This document shows, one piece after another, positions 1 through 7,336 of a stretch of DNA of 11,586 nt. Position 1 is the first letter of the stretch. Each line of letters starts with the position of its first letter. Source of the stretch: Pirellulales bacterium (GTDB taxonomy: Bacteria > Planctomycetota > Planctomycetia > Pirellulales > Thermoguttaceae). The stretch is from assembly GCA_030617125.1 (NCBI GenBank), contig JAUWWA010000015.1:1-11586 (forward strand). Direction: 5' to 3'. The notes under the pieces are model-generated. The model was not told where the DNA came from and did no database searches. It was given only the letters and a program-made list of their open reading frames with translations. Both the position numbers and the translations under genes were made by a program.

Positions 1-72
1 GGCGGTGGCACCTGGCAAGTGGTCCGTCGATTGCTCTTGACATTGCTCGTCTGATAGTGTACAAATAGGCAC
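1..72 (-). CDS. Possible 5' end of an unidentified gene, cut by the left edge
   Basis: On the minus strand a GTG codon at 72-70 lies eight bases after a GGAGG ribosome binding site (81-85), and the frame stays open for 24 codons to the window edge. The visible residues begin MPICTLSDEQCQEQSTDH. They contain two cysteines and match no family I recognise. The gene would read in the same direction as the small membrane protein at 265-558, downstream of that gene's terminator, so the layout is plausible. The call rests only on the ribosome binding site and a short open frame, and chance is a real alternative. Confidence 0.3.
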   Translation of the reverse strand, partial: MPICTLSDEQCQEQSTDHLPGATA

Positions 73-205
73 GTTGCAATCCTCCGTTGCCTTGGCAGCG
101 TGTGAGGTAATACGGGCCGTTTTCGGCACGCGGCGAGGGCTGCGTTCGATTAACACTACTGGCCTTTCACGAGGCGCGTGCTCGGCGGACCATTGCGCCT
201 GTGTA

Positions 206-257
206 TCAAAAGCCCGCCGACTGCGTCGGCGGGATCCCACGGACTACAGTCCACGGG
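206..257 (-). terminator. Tandem-hairpin rho-independent terminator of the small membrane protein gene
   Basis: Read on the minus strand, two hairpins follow the stop codon at 265-267. The first pairs 249-257 with 236-244 (nine pairs, loop 245-248). Two of its pairs are G-U in the minus-strand RNA but would be A-C mismatches in a plus-strand RNA, which fixes the orientation. The second pairs 226-233 with 213-220 (CCCGCCGA/TCGGCGGG, eight perfect pairs, loop 221-225) and is followed directly by CTTTTGATA. A GC stem plus a short U tract is the classic intrinsic terminator layout. The seven bases 210-216 (AAGCCCG) can also pair with 254-260, an alternative fold across both hairpins. Confidence 0.75.
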
Positions 258-264
258 CTTCTTG

Positions 265-558
265 TCATTCGGGTTTTCGCATGGCCATGCTGTGGAGGAC
301 GAGGACGGAACCAGCGGAGAGCAGTGCCCAACCGAGCCATTCAGGTGGTTGGAAAATTTTCTGAATAGCCGGCTTCGCCCCCCCCATCGACGTGGTGGCC
401 ACGGCGCCCACGGAGGCCGCCGGGTGACCGGTCCGCTCGGCCAGCAACTGCGTGAATTCCGGCGTGAGCGTGACCGAATCGGTCATGCGAAACTGGGCGC
501 CCAGAGACAGCAGGATCAAACCTGCCAGAAAGTACTGGTTTCGAGTAACGTCCATCAT
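265..558 (-). CDS. Small hypothetical membrane protein (97 aa)
   Basis: I do not recognise a named family. The protein has a hydrophobic segment near the N-terminus (about residues 8-23, YFLAGLILLSLGAQF) and a second near the C-terminus (about residues 74-92, WLGWALLSAGSVLVLHSM). A polar region of about 50 residues lies between them, suggesting two membrane helices with a small loop domain. The start is well supported: AAGGA (568-564) lies seven bases ahead of ATG at 558-556. A second ATG follows immediately, so the true start could be one codon later. The gene stands alone and is closed by the tandem-hairpin terminator just past its stop. Its function is unknown, and the membrane location is inferred from hydrophobicity only. 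Confidence 0.65.
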   Translation of the reverse strand: MMDVTRNQYFLAGLILLSLGAQFRMTDSVTLTPEFTQLLAERTGHPAASVGAVATTSMGGAKPAIQKIFQPPEWLGWALLSAGSVLVLHSMAMRKPE

Positions 559-861
559 CTGACTTTCCTTGCGTTGCGGTGGTCGCCGGAGCGGCCGCCC
601 GCTGCCGATGCACGGGTCCCCACGACCGTTTTCATTGCTTCACTTATCATCATCGAGTGGATCGAGCGGCGAACTTCACGAGCGCCCGGACTGTACGGGT
701 TGTACGGCAGAATGGGATTGGATGCTCTGATTGGCGCGATTGCAACGAGCGGACGCGTCCCGCCCCACAATGGGTGACCGCCGCAAAAACGATTAGGAGC
801 GAGAGTCTTGTCGCCTGCCCGAAATCTCCGTCCCATGATTTTCACCAGGAGAGGCAGAAAC
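559..861. other. Intergenic region between divergent genes, no gene found
   Basis: This stretch must hold the promoters of the minus-strand small membrane protein and the plus-strand response regulator. I could not pick a convincing -35/-10 pair for either. The end nearest the regulator carries its ribosome binding site (AGGAGAGG, 847-854). Open frames crossing the region on both strands lack ribosome binding sites or overlap the flanking genes, and were not called. Confidence 0.5.
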
Positions 862-1240
862 ATGTCAAAGCGTGTACTCGTAGGCGACGACTCGCTACTC
901 ATGCGGAAGATGATCAGCGACACGCTAACGGACGACGGTTGGGAGGTCGTCGCGCAAGGAGGCCTGCGGCCAGGAGGCCGCCGACTTCTGCGAGGAATTT
1001 CGGCCCGACGTCGTGACGTTGGATATCGTCATGCCAGGCACCGACGACCTGTATGGTTTAGAGGGTATCCGCCAGCCGGATCCCTACGCCAAAGTAGTGA
1101 TGGTCAGCGCGTTGAACCAAACGAAGCTGATCTTCGAGGCCGTCCGCAAAGGTTTGCATGATTTCGTTGTCAAGCCTTTCCTTCCGGAACAACTACAGCA
1201 AACCATGGGCAATTGCGTGGCGGCATCTATCGCAATGTAG
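862..1240 (+). pseudogene. CheY-like single-domain response regulator, broken by a +1 frameshift
   Basis: The gene begins at ATG 862, seven bases after AGGAGAGG (847-854), and starts MSKRVLVGDDSLLMRKMISD, a typical receiver N-terminus. After residue 32 the frame drifts. The rest of a receiver domain then continues one frame over to the TAG at 1238-1240. Removing one G at 958-959 gives an uninterrupted 125-residue protein. It has the acidic pair D9/D10, phospho-acceptor D54 (in TLDIVMPG), S82 at the conserved Thr/Ser position and K104-P105, so every catalytic residue is present. There is no output domain, so an intact protein would act by protein contact, like CheY. No kinase or chemotaxis gene adjoins it; the kinase near 8.3 kb is far away and has its own receiver gene. 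The cause could be a true mutation, a sequence error or, less likely, recoding. Confidence 0.8.
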
Positions 1241-1411
1241 CATGTCGGGCACAAGCCTGACGCGAACCTATGCAACCGGCTCTGGAACTGTCAGGCGGCG
1301 ATGCGCAAGGGAGGTCTCTTGCGTGTGGTCGCCTTTTTCTTTGCTCCCAGCCATCAGAAACGGTGGGACGATTGCGCTTCCTCTCGACCGGGTGACGCGG
1401 TAGAATAGCGT

Positions 1412-1462
1412 GGTAATCGTGTCCTTGGTTACCGTAGCGGTGCAGTGTTGTTTCTTGCACCG
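1412..1462 (+). promoter_or_regulatory. Two inverted repeats ahead of the iron-sulfur protein gene
   Basis: Two successive inverted repeats lie within 100 bases of the start codon at 1506. The first pairs GGTAA (1412-1416) with TTACC (1429-1433). The second pairs CGGTGCA (1438-1444) with TGCACCG (1456-1462), seven perfect pairs around an 11-base spacer. They could be protein binding sites, or stem-loops in a leader RNA. No clear -35/-10 pair could be assigned. A role is inferred from position and symmetry only. Confidence 0.3.
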
Positions 1463-1505
1463 TTGCCCGATCAAGACAGCCCCGTCCGGCACAAAGGAGA
1501 GGCAC

Positions 1506-2804
1506 ATGGGCCATATCGTCAAGCCCAACCGTGCGTATCGGTTGTTGCAGCGAAAGCTCGATCGCACCGTGACCGGGGCGCCCGACTCACCCATCCTGAT
1601 GCAGATCCTTTCACTTCTGTTCTCTCCTGAGGATGCCGACCTTGCCCGGCGAATCCCCGGCCGGCTCACCACGGCGGAGAAGCTGTCGGCCCGGCTCGAC
1701 ATCCCCCGGGATGAGCTATTGGCCAAGCTGAGCGACATGGCCGAACGCGGATTGATCATCGACCTGGAGCACAAGGGCCGGCGGTGGTTCGCGTTGGCGC
1801 CGGTGGCGATCGGTTTTTTCGAGTTCACGTTCATGCGTACGCGCGGCGAGGTGCCGCAGGCGGAGCTGGCCCGACTGTTCGAGCAGTACATGCACCAGGA
1901 CGACCGCTTTGCCCGATCGGTGCTGCGGGGCCCCACGCAGATCGGCCGCACACTGGTTCGCGAGGAGGCCCTGCCGGCCGAGGACCACACCGAGATCCTG
2001 GACTGGGAACGGGCAAGCCGTGTCGTAGAATCGGCCGGCGCGCTGGGCGTGTCGTTGTGTGCCTGCCGCCACAAGGCCAATCACCTAGGCGAGGCGTGCG
2101 AGCGGCCGCAGCACACGTGCCTTTCGCTGAACTACGCGGCCGAATCACTGATCCGCAACGGCATGGCCGAGCCGCTCTCCACCGGCGAGGCGGTGGCACT
2201 GCTTGGGCAGTGCAAAGAGGTCGGCCTGGCCCAAACCGGCGACAACGTGCAACGCACGCTGACCTACATCTGCAACTGCTGCGGCTGCTGCTGCGAACTG
2301 ATGCGTTCTGTCAAAACATTCGACATCCGAGGTGCGATCGTCACATCGAACTGGATCATGGAGGTCGACACGTCGAAATGCACAGGCTGCGGCCAGTGCG
2401 TTGAAGCATGTCCCGTCGACGCAATCGAACTCGCTATGCGGAACGACGACGGGAAGCCTCGTGAGCAGGCCGCGTGCAATAAGACGCTCTGCCTCGGGTG
2501 CGGCGTCTGCTATTCGTCTTGCACGTCCGCCGCAATCGCGATGAAGTCCCGGGACAAGAGGGTCTTCACACCGGAGTCGGTCTTCGACCGGATGATCATG
2601 ATGGCCATCGAACGCGGCAGGCTCGCCGATCTGATCTTCGACGACCCGGATCGCTTCGGCCACCTGGCACTGGGGCGAATCGTCGCAACACTTGAGAAGA
2701 TTGGGGCCTTTAAGGCCACCGTCGCAATTCGGCCGCTGAGATCGGCTTTCCTGCGCCGCCTCGTGACCGCGGCAAAGAAGGAACTTGGCGACGTTTTGGA
2801 CTAA
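1506..2804 (+). CDS. Cysteine-rich 4Fe-4S protein with an N-terminal winged-helix-like region (432 aa)
   Basis: The start is ATG 1506, seven bases after AAGGAGAGG; an upstream in-frame GTG at 1410 has no comparable site. Residues about 30-100 read like a winged helix: TTAEKLSARLDIPRDELLAK, then MAERGLIIDLEHKGRRWFAL. The middle holds C185-x-C187 with later cysteines in ACERPQHTC. A dense cluster follows at 256-263 (CNCCGCCC, six cysteines in eight residues). Two ferredoxin motifs come next: C292-x2-C295-x2-C298-x3-C302-P, and C329-x2-C332-x2-C335-x3-C339 with Thr in place of Pro. The ferredoxin motifs should bind two 4Fe-4S clusters; the extra cysteines may hold a further metal site. There is no signal peptide or membrane helix, so it is probably cytosolic. 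Related proteins are usually annotated only as 4Fe-4S binding proteins. The substrate or partner is unknown; electron transfer and redox sensing are both possible. Confidence 0.85.
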   Translation: MGHIVKPNRAYRLLQRKLDRTVTGAPDSPILMQILSLLFSPEDADLARRIPGRLTTAEKLSARLDIPRDELLAKLSDMAERGLIIDLEHKGRRWFALAPVAIGFFEFTFMRTRGEVPQAELARLFEQYMHQDDRFARSVLRGPTQIGRTLVREEALPAEDHTEILDWERASRVVESAGALGVSLCACRHKANHLGEACERPQHTCLSLNYAAESLIRNGMAEPLSTGEAVALLGQCKEVGLAQTGDNVQRTLTYICNCCGCCCELMRSVKTFDIRGAIVTSNWIMEVDTSKCTGCGQCVEACPVDAIELAMRNDDGKPREQAACNKTLCLGCGVCYSSCTSAAIAMKSRDKRVFTPESVFDRMIMMAIERGRLADLIFDDPDRFGHLALGRIVATLEKIGAFKATVAIRPLRSAFLRRLVTAAKKELGDVLD

Positions 2805-3174
2805 TCGTGCGACATACCTTCATTGGCAGCCTGTAGGGCGCATTTCCAATTTTCCCATCCGCCAGGGACCCGTGCCAGATTGAAAATCCGTCCTGCGCTA
2901 CTCGACAGCTTGAGCGTGTCGCAGCACTAGCAGTTCGTCGCCATGAGATGCAAGTTGTTGGTATAAAAGGACTTGCACTAATCAGCGACCGCCGGCCGCC
3001 GCCGTTACATCACCGCGGGAACCTCGCCCCGGTACCTATGGAACTAAGACAGCCGACACTGCCTTTCTGCCCGCCGTTGGGAAAACCGTGGTGACAATAA
3101 GTACCAAAGCCACTACAACATGCGATAGCGCGCCGACCCGCATGAAGCCGAATTCCCGGAGCGAGGTCCAGACT
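2805..3174. other. Intergenic region, no gene found
   Basis: This 370-base gap separates two plus-strand genes. Just past the stop at 2804, ATTGG (2822-2826) pairs with CCAAT (2846-2850), followed by TTTCCC: a weak terminator-like element with a long loop. CGACA (2903-2907) pairs with TGTCG (2917-2921), also weak. A promoter for the next gene should lie here, but I found no convincing consensus; GTATAAAA near 2960 is only a TA-rich patch. The frame of the next gene is open from 3088, but the part before 3175 lacks a ribosome binding site and looks untranslated. Confidence 0.45.
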
Positions 3175-6100
3175 ATGCCCGATCCTGACCTCATCGAACC
3201 GTTGCCGGAGACGGCGGAGATGTCCGGGGTTGCCGCCGCCGTGCACCACGGTGCCGGGAAGCTTCTTTCGCGGAGTTTCCTGGGTTTGTTGGTCACCCAA
3301 TTCCTGGTGGCCCTGAACGACAACATGTTCCGCTGGTTGGTCGTGCCGATTGGAAAGGATTTGGTGGGGCCGGAGAAGGAGGCCTTAGCGATTTCCGGCG
3401 GGCTGGCCTGTTTTGTGGCGCCGTTCCTGCTTCTGGCCGCTCCCGCCGGATACCTGGCCGATCGATTCAGCAAGCGTAACGTAATGATTGGCTGCAAGGT
3501 GGCCGAGATCGTGATCATGATCCTCGGTATGGTTACGATTCTGACGGGCAACATCTACCTGATGCTCGGTATAGTCGCCTTGATGGGTGCTCAAAGTGCG
3601 TTGTTCAGTCCCTCAAAACTGGGTAGTATCCCGGAAATCGTCCGTTCCGACCGCGTTTCGGCCGCCAACGGCATGGTCGGCATGACGACCGTCATGGCAA
3701 TCGTGGTGGGAACGGTGGCCGGCAACTGCTTGTACGCCTGGACCACGCCGCAGGACCACAGCAGCCTACCGGGGCATCATCAGTGGTGGATTTCCGCCGC
3801 GGCTTTGATCGGCGTGGCGGTGGTCGGACTGGTGGCGAGCCTGTTCATCGGCCGACTGCAAGCCGCCAACTCCAGCCGATCCTTCCCCGTCAATGTCGCC
3901 GGACAGACGCTCCGCGATTTGGCCCGGCTGATTGGGAACCGGCCACTGGCACTGGCCGCCTGTGGGATTGTCTTCTTCTGGTCGCTCGGCGCGTTGACGC
4001 AAATGAACATCGACCTGTTCGGCACCAAGGTGCTTCAGGTACAGCAGCAACACGTTGGGCCGCTGCTGGCCGTGCTGGCACTTGGCGTGGGCATCGGCAG
4101 CATCCTGGCGGGAATCTGGTCGGTCGGCAAGATCGAACTGGGCATCGTGCCCTTTGGCGCCGCCGGAATCGTCGTTGGGGCCGGCCTGCTGTTCACTGTG
4201 CCGGGCGGCGTCGGTACACCGTATTCAGCGGGCTACTACTACACTTGCTCCTGCTTATTGATCTTAGGCATCAGCGCCGGGTTGTTCATCATCCCGTTGC
4301 AGGCTTTCCTGCAAGAGATGAGCCCTGAGAAAACTCGCGGCTCCATCCTGGCCGCGGCGAACTTCTTCACGTTCTCGGGCATGCTGGCGGCGGCGGGCAT
4401 ATTCTGGCTGTTGGCGGACTTTGTGGGGTTGAGTGCGCGGCACATCTTCCTGCTGTGTGGAATCGCCACGATGCCAATGGTGGTAGGCCTTGTCTGGATC
4501 CTGCCCGCCCCCACGACTCGCTTCGCCATCTGGATGCTCATGCGGTTGCTCTATCGGGTACGCGTGGAAGGGCTGGAGAATGTCCCTTCGGAAGGCGGCA
4601 TCCTGATCGCGCCGAACCACGTCAGTTGGGCCGACGGCGTGTTGGTCGGAATGAGCTGCCCACGACATCCACGTATGGTTGTCTATGGCGATTACTTCGA
4701 AAAACCCTGGCTCGCCTGGTTCGGCCGCCTAGCCCGAGTGATTCCGATCAAGCCGGGCAAGCGGTCGGTGGTCGAGTCGATCCGCGCGGCGCGCGAGGCG
4801 CTGCGCGAGGGCGAGATCGTCGGCATCTTCCCTGAGGGCGGCATCACCCGAAACGGCGATATGCAAGAGTTCAACCCCGGCTTCCTGTCGGTCCTCAAGG
4901 GCAGCGACGCGCCGGTGATTCCCGTCCACCTGGAAGGGATGTGGGGCAGTATCTTTAGCTTCGAGGGTGGACGGTTTTTCTGGAAATGGCCCAAGAAATG
5001 GCCCTACCCGGTAACGATCCGATTCGGCGAGCCGATCTACAAACCCAAGAGCGTCGAGCAGGTCCGCCGGGCGGTCGAAGAGTTGGGCGATACGGGGAAA
5101 GAGTTGATCCTGCCACGGAAGTTTCTGCGGATGTGCCGTGCCGCCCGACGGCGGTCGAAAGTCGCCGACTCCAGCGGAGCGGAGCTTACCGGCGGCCAAC
5201 TGCTGACGCGAACGCTCGTTCTTCGCCGGCTCCTACGGCGCGAAGTGCTCGCCGGCGATGAGCAGCACGTCGGCTTGCTGTTGCCGCCATCGGTCGGTGC
5301 GGTGGTGGCCAACGCAGCGGTCTCGATCGATAATCGCGTCGCCGTGAACCTCAACTACTCCGTCTCCTGTGACGTCATGAATGCCTGCATCGGCCGCTGC
5401 GGCATCCGGCACGTGCTTACCAGCCGCCGCATCATGGAAAAGCTCGATCTGGCGATCGACGCTGAACTGGTCTACCTCGAAGACTTCAAGGACAAGGTGA
5501 CGCTGCTTGATAAGCTCCTCTGCGCGACACAAGCGCGGCTGGAACCGGTCTCCGCCATGGAACGCCGGCTGGGGCTGACCGGCATCGACCCGGACGACGT
5601 CCTCACGGTGATCTTCACCTCGGGCTCAACCGGTTTGCCCAAGGGGGTGATGCTTTCGCACCGCAACGTGGGTTCGAACGTCGAGGCGTTCGACAAGATC
5701 GTCCACCTTGGCCGGCGCGACGTGCTGCTGGGAGTCTTGCCGATGTTCCATTCGTTCGGCTACACCGTCACGCTCTGGACGGTGCTGACGCTTGCGCTGA
5801 AGGGCATCTATCACTTCTCGCCGCTGGAGCCCCGCCAGATCGGCAAACTCTGCGCAAAGCACGGCGCGACGATCATGATCACCACACCGACATTCCTGCG
5901 ATCGTACCTGCGGCGCTGCGAGGTGGAGGATTTCCAGACGCTTCAGGTCGTGGTTGCCGGCGCGGAGAAGCTGACCTCGGAGGTCGCCGATGCGTTCGAG
6001 CGGAAGTTCGGCATCCGGCCGCTGGAAGGCTACGGGGCAACGGAGCTTTCTCCGGTGGTCGCTTCCAATATCCCGCCCGCCCGTGTGATCGACAGCGGCT

Positions 6101-6681
6101 ATAAAGGTGTCAAGGAGGGTACGGTTGGCCGACCTTTGCCCGGTGTATCGGCCAAGGTCGTCAGCCTTGAGACGGGCGAGGACCTCCCACCCGGTAAGTC
6201 GGGCATGCTGCTGGTGGCCGGGCCGAACGTTATGAAAGGATACATGTACCAGCCGGAACTTACCGCCAAAGCCATCCGCGACGGCTGGTACGTCACCGGC
6301 GACGTGGCCGAAATCGACGATGACGGATTTATTCGGATCACCGGCCGGGTGAGCCGATTCTCGAAGATCGGCGGCGAAATGGTCCCCCACATCCGCGTCG
6401 AAGAGGCTATTGTCAAGGCCCTCGGCCTCGATGAGGATGACCTTTCTGTCGTGGTCACCGCGGTACCCGACGAGAAAAAGGGCGAACGGCTGGTCGTGCT
6501 CCACACCGTGCTGGAGCGAACCCCAGAGGAAATCTGCCGCAGCCTCGCCGATGCCGGCCTGCCGCCGATCTGGATCCCGTCGCGCGACAGCTTCCGCCGG
6601 ATCGATGAAATCCCCGTCCTGGGTACCGGGAAGCTCGATCTGAAACGGGTGAAAGAACTCGCGTTGGCCGAGTTTTCGTAA
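3175..6681 (+). CDS. aas: Trifunctional LplT-PlsC-Aas fusion: lysophospholipid transporter, acyltransferase and acyl-ACP synthetase (1168 aa)
   Basis: The fusion should import lysophospholipid across the inner membrane and re-acylate it. The fatty acid is activated by the C-terminal synthetase, as in the separate E. coli LplT and Aas proteins. Residues about 30-440 are an MFS transporter (FLVALNDNMFRW; loop motif GYLADRFSKR at 92-101) with multiple membrane helices. Residues about 445-650 are a PlsC-type acyltransferase with the catalytic H482-x4-D487 pair and FPEG (552-555) in FPEGGITR. Residues about 690-1168 are an ANL adenylating domain: phosphate-binding loop TSGSTGLPKG (815-824), YGATE (953-957), TGD ending at D1043, and catalytic K1153 in GTGKLDLK. 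All active-site motifs are present. Start ATG 3175 follows GCGAGG (3161-3166) by eight bases; ATG 3142 and GTG 3088 are in frame but have no ribosome binding site. This fused layout is known in other bacteria. Confidence 0.92.
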   Translation: MPDPDLIEPLPETAEMSGVAAAVHHGAGKLLSRSFLGLLVTQFLVALNDNMFRWLVVPIGKDLVGPEKEALAISGGLACFVAPFLLLAAPAGYLADRFSKRNVMIGCKVAEIVIMILGMVTILTGNIYLMLGIVALMGAQSALFSPSKLGSIPEIVRSDRVSAANGMVGMTTVMAIVVGTVAGNCLYAWTTPQDHSSLPGHHQWWISAAALIGVAVVGLVASLFIGRLQAANSSRSFPVNVAGQTLRDLARLIGNRPLALAACGIVFFWSLGALTQMNIDLFGTKVLQVQQQHVGPLLAVLALGVGIGSILAGIWSVGKIELGIVPFGAAGIVVGAGLLFTVPGGVGTPYSAGYYYTCSCLLILGISAGLFIIPLQAFLQEMSPEKTRGSILAAANFFTFSGMLAAAGIFWLLADFVGLSARHIFLLCGIATMPMVVGLVWILPAPTTRFAIWMLMRLLYRVRVEGLENVPSEGGILIAPNHVSWADGVLVGMSCPRHPRMVVYGDYFEKPWLAWFGRLARVIPIKPGKRSVVESIRAAREALREGEIVGIFPEGGITRNGDMQEFNPGFLSVLKGSDAPVIPVHLEGMWGSIFSFEGGRFFWKWPKKWPYPVTIRFGEPIYKPKSVEQVRRAVEELGDTGKELILPRKFLRMCRAARRRSKVADSSGAELTGGQLLTRTLVLRRLLRREVLAGDEQHVGLLLPPSVGAVVANAAVSIDNRVAVNLNYSVSCDVMNACIGRCGIRHVLTSRRIMEKLDLAIDAELVYLEDFKDKVTLLDKLLCATQARLEPVSAMERRLGLTGIDPDDVLTVIFTSGSTGLPKGVMLSHRNVGSNVEAFDKIVHLGRRDVLLGVLPMFHSFGYTVTLWTVLTLALKGIYHFSPLEPRQIGKLCAKHGATIMITTPTFLRSYLRRCEVEDFQTLQVVVAGAEKLTSEVADAFERKFGIRPLEGYGATELSPVVASNIPPARVIDSGYKGVKEGTVGRPLPGVSAKVVSLETGEDLPPGKSGMLLVAGPNVMKGYMYQPELTAKAIRDGWYVTGDVAEIDDDGFIRITGRVSRFSKIGGEMVPHIRVEEAIVKALGLDEDDLSVVVTAVPDEKKGERLVVLHTVLERTPEEICRSLADAGLPPIWIPSRDSFRRIDEIPVLGTGKLDLKRVKELALAEFS

Positions 6682-6732
6682 AGCCGCTCTGCGGTAGTCG
6701 CGCCGACGGCTTTCCGCGACCCACCGTCGCGG
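6680..6732 (+). terminator. Two consecutive stem-loops after the aas fusion gene, possible terminator
   Basis: AAAGCCG (6680-6686), starting within the stop codon, pairs perfectly with CGGCTTT (6707-6713) over a 20-base loop. Directly after it, CCGCGAC (6714-6720) pairs perfectly with GTCGCGG (6726-6732) around a five-base loop. The only U tract is the UUU closing the first stem, so intrinsic termination is possible but not strong. The structure could instead protect the 3' end of the message. Confidence 0.4.
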
Positions 6733-6853
6733 CTCTATAGGCCCATCTGGGCGAATGGGGTGGATGCAACATCTGGCGAATCTGCGGTGCTCGTCCATAC
6801 GCCGTTCCGAGTCTTTTGGGCCGTACCCCTGCGTCATTCGGCCACAATTCGCT

Positions 6854-6882
6854 TTGACACGCAGGGCCGGTATCGCTATCCT
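6854..6882 (+). promoter_or_regulatory. Sigma-70 type promoter of the receiver/kinase operon
   Basis: A perfect -35 box TTGACA (6854-6859) is followed, after a 17-base spacer, by TATCCT (6877-6882), four of six matches to the -10 consensus. Transcription would begin near 6889, leaving a leader of about 25 bases that carries AAGGAAG (6899-6905) before the start at 6914. Position, orientation and spacing all fit the downstream operon. Confidence 0.5.
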
Positions 6883-6913
6883 TCCCCGCCGGTCGGACAA
6901 GGAAGTCCTGCCG

Positions 6914-7336
6914 ATGGACGCCATGGAGGGCGTGCATTTGGACGAGCAACGAAGTGTGCTGATCGTCGATCCCTCGGAAGAGACCCGCGAGGTGCTGCAA
7001 ACCGCACTTCAGCGGCGCGGGATGCGGACTCTCTCCGCCAGCCGTGTGAAATCGGGGATCGAACTGGCTCGACGCCATCGCCCCGACCTGATCGTACTGG
7101 ACCTCGAACTCGACGACTCCGCCCCGGAGGGCTCTTCGGCCTCGCTGGTCGAAGAGTTTCGCCAGGAGCGAACTCCCGTGATCTTGCTCGGCAGGGCTTG
7201 CCGGGGCCATGGAGGGTTGCCCAGCGGAGAATTCGTGGCCAAGCCCTACCATTACGCACCCCTAATTCGTAGAATTGAGGAATTGCTGGACGGGTGCGCG
7301 ATTGGAGAGTCAGGGCCGTGCCATCGCTGTTCGTGA
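6914..7336 (+). CDS. Atypical receiver-domain protein, no output domain (140 aa)
   Basis: Start ATG 6914 lies eight bases after AAGGAAG (6899-6905); ATG 6923 is a weaker alternative. Residues about 13-126 form a response-regulator receiver. SVLIVDPSEETREVL is the first strand and helix, D63 in LIVLDLEL is the phospho-acceptor, and K110-P111 in FVAKPY is the conserved lysine. Two things are unusual. The acidic pair is reduced to D19-P20, and the conserved Thr/Ser position is glycine (G93 in VILLGRA). Phosphorylation may therefore be weak, or the domain may work without the usual switch. The gene ends inside the next one (overlap 7318-7336), which suggests translational coupling and makes the FHA-GAF kinase its likely partner. 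Identification as a receiver is fairly sure; the functional state is inference. Confidence 0.78.
   Translation: MDAMEGVHLDEQRSVLIVDPSEETREVLQTALQRRGMRTLSASRVKSGIELARRHRPDLIVLDLELDDSAPEGSSASLVEEFRQERTPVILLGRACRGHGGLPSGEFVAKPYHYAPLIRRIEELLDGCAIGESGPCHRCS

Noticed and set aside
1..30. Sigma-54-like TGGCAC near the left edge
   Set aside because: The required GC dinucleotide ten bases after the GG, as in TTGCA, is missing (the sequence there is AAGTG), so the -24/-12 pattern fails.
37..65. Plus-strand promoter TTGACA, 17-base spacer, TACAAA
   Set aside because: The match is good, but it faces into the minus-strand terminator and small membrane protein with no plus-strand gene following until 862. 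It also lies inside the possible minus-strand partial gene. It could drive an antisense or small RNA, but nothing else supports that.
555..653. Short minus-strand frame whose TGA overlaps the ATG of the small membrane protein, suggesting a leader peptide
   Set aside because: The overlap is suggestive of coupling, but there is no ribosome binding site before its Met codons and the peptide has no recognisable features. The downstream gene already has its own good ribosome binding site.
178..777. 199-codon open frame on the plus strand
   Set aside because: It runs antisense through the terminator and the membrane-protein gene, has no ribosome binding site, and its product is an Arg/Pro-rich composition typical of a non-coding GC-rich frame.
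808..836. Promoter for the CheY-like gene starting with TTGTCG
   Set aside because: At 17-base spacing the -10 hexamer would be TCCCAT, which is too poor a match to call.
1268..2080. 270-codon minus-strand open frame
   Set aside because: It lies largely antisense to the iron-sulfur protein, is rich in Arg and Ser, and shows no domain motif. It is a shadow of high-GC coding sequence.
5626..6924. 432-codon minus-strand open frame
   Set aside because: It is antisense to the synthetase domain, whose catalytic motifs are intact on the plus strand. Its product shows only shadow-like composition (high Arg, Asp, His) and no family motif.
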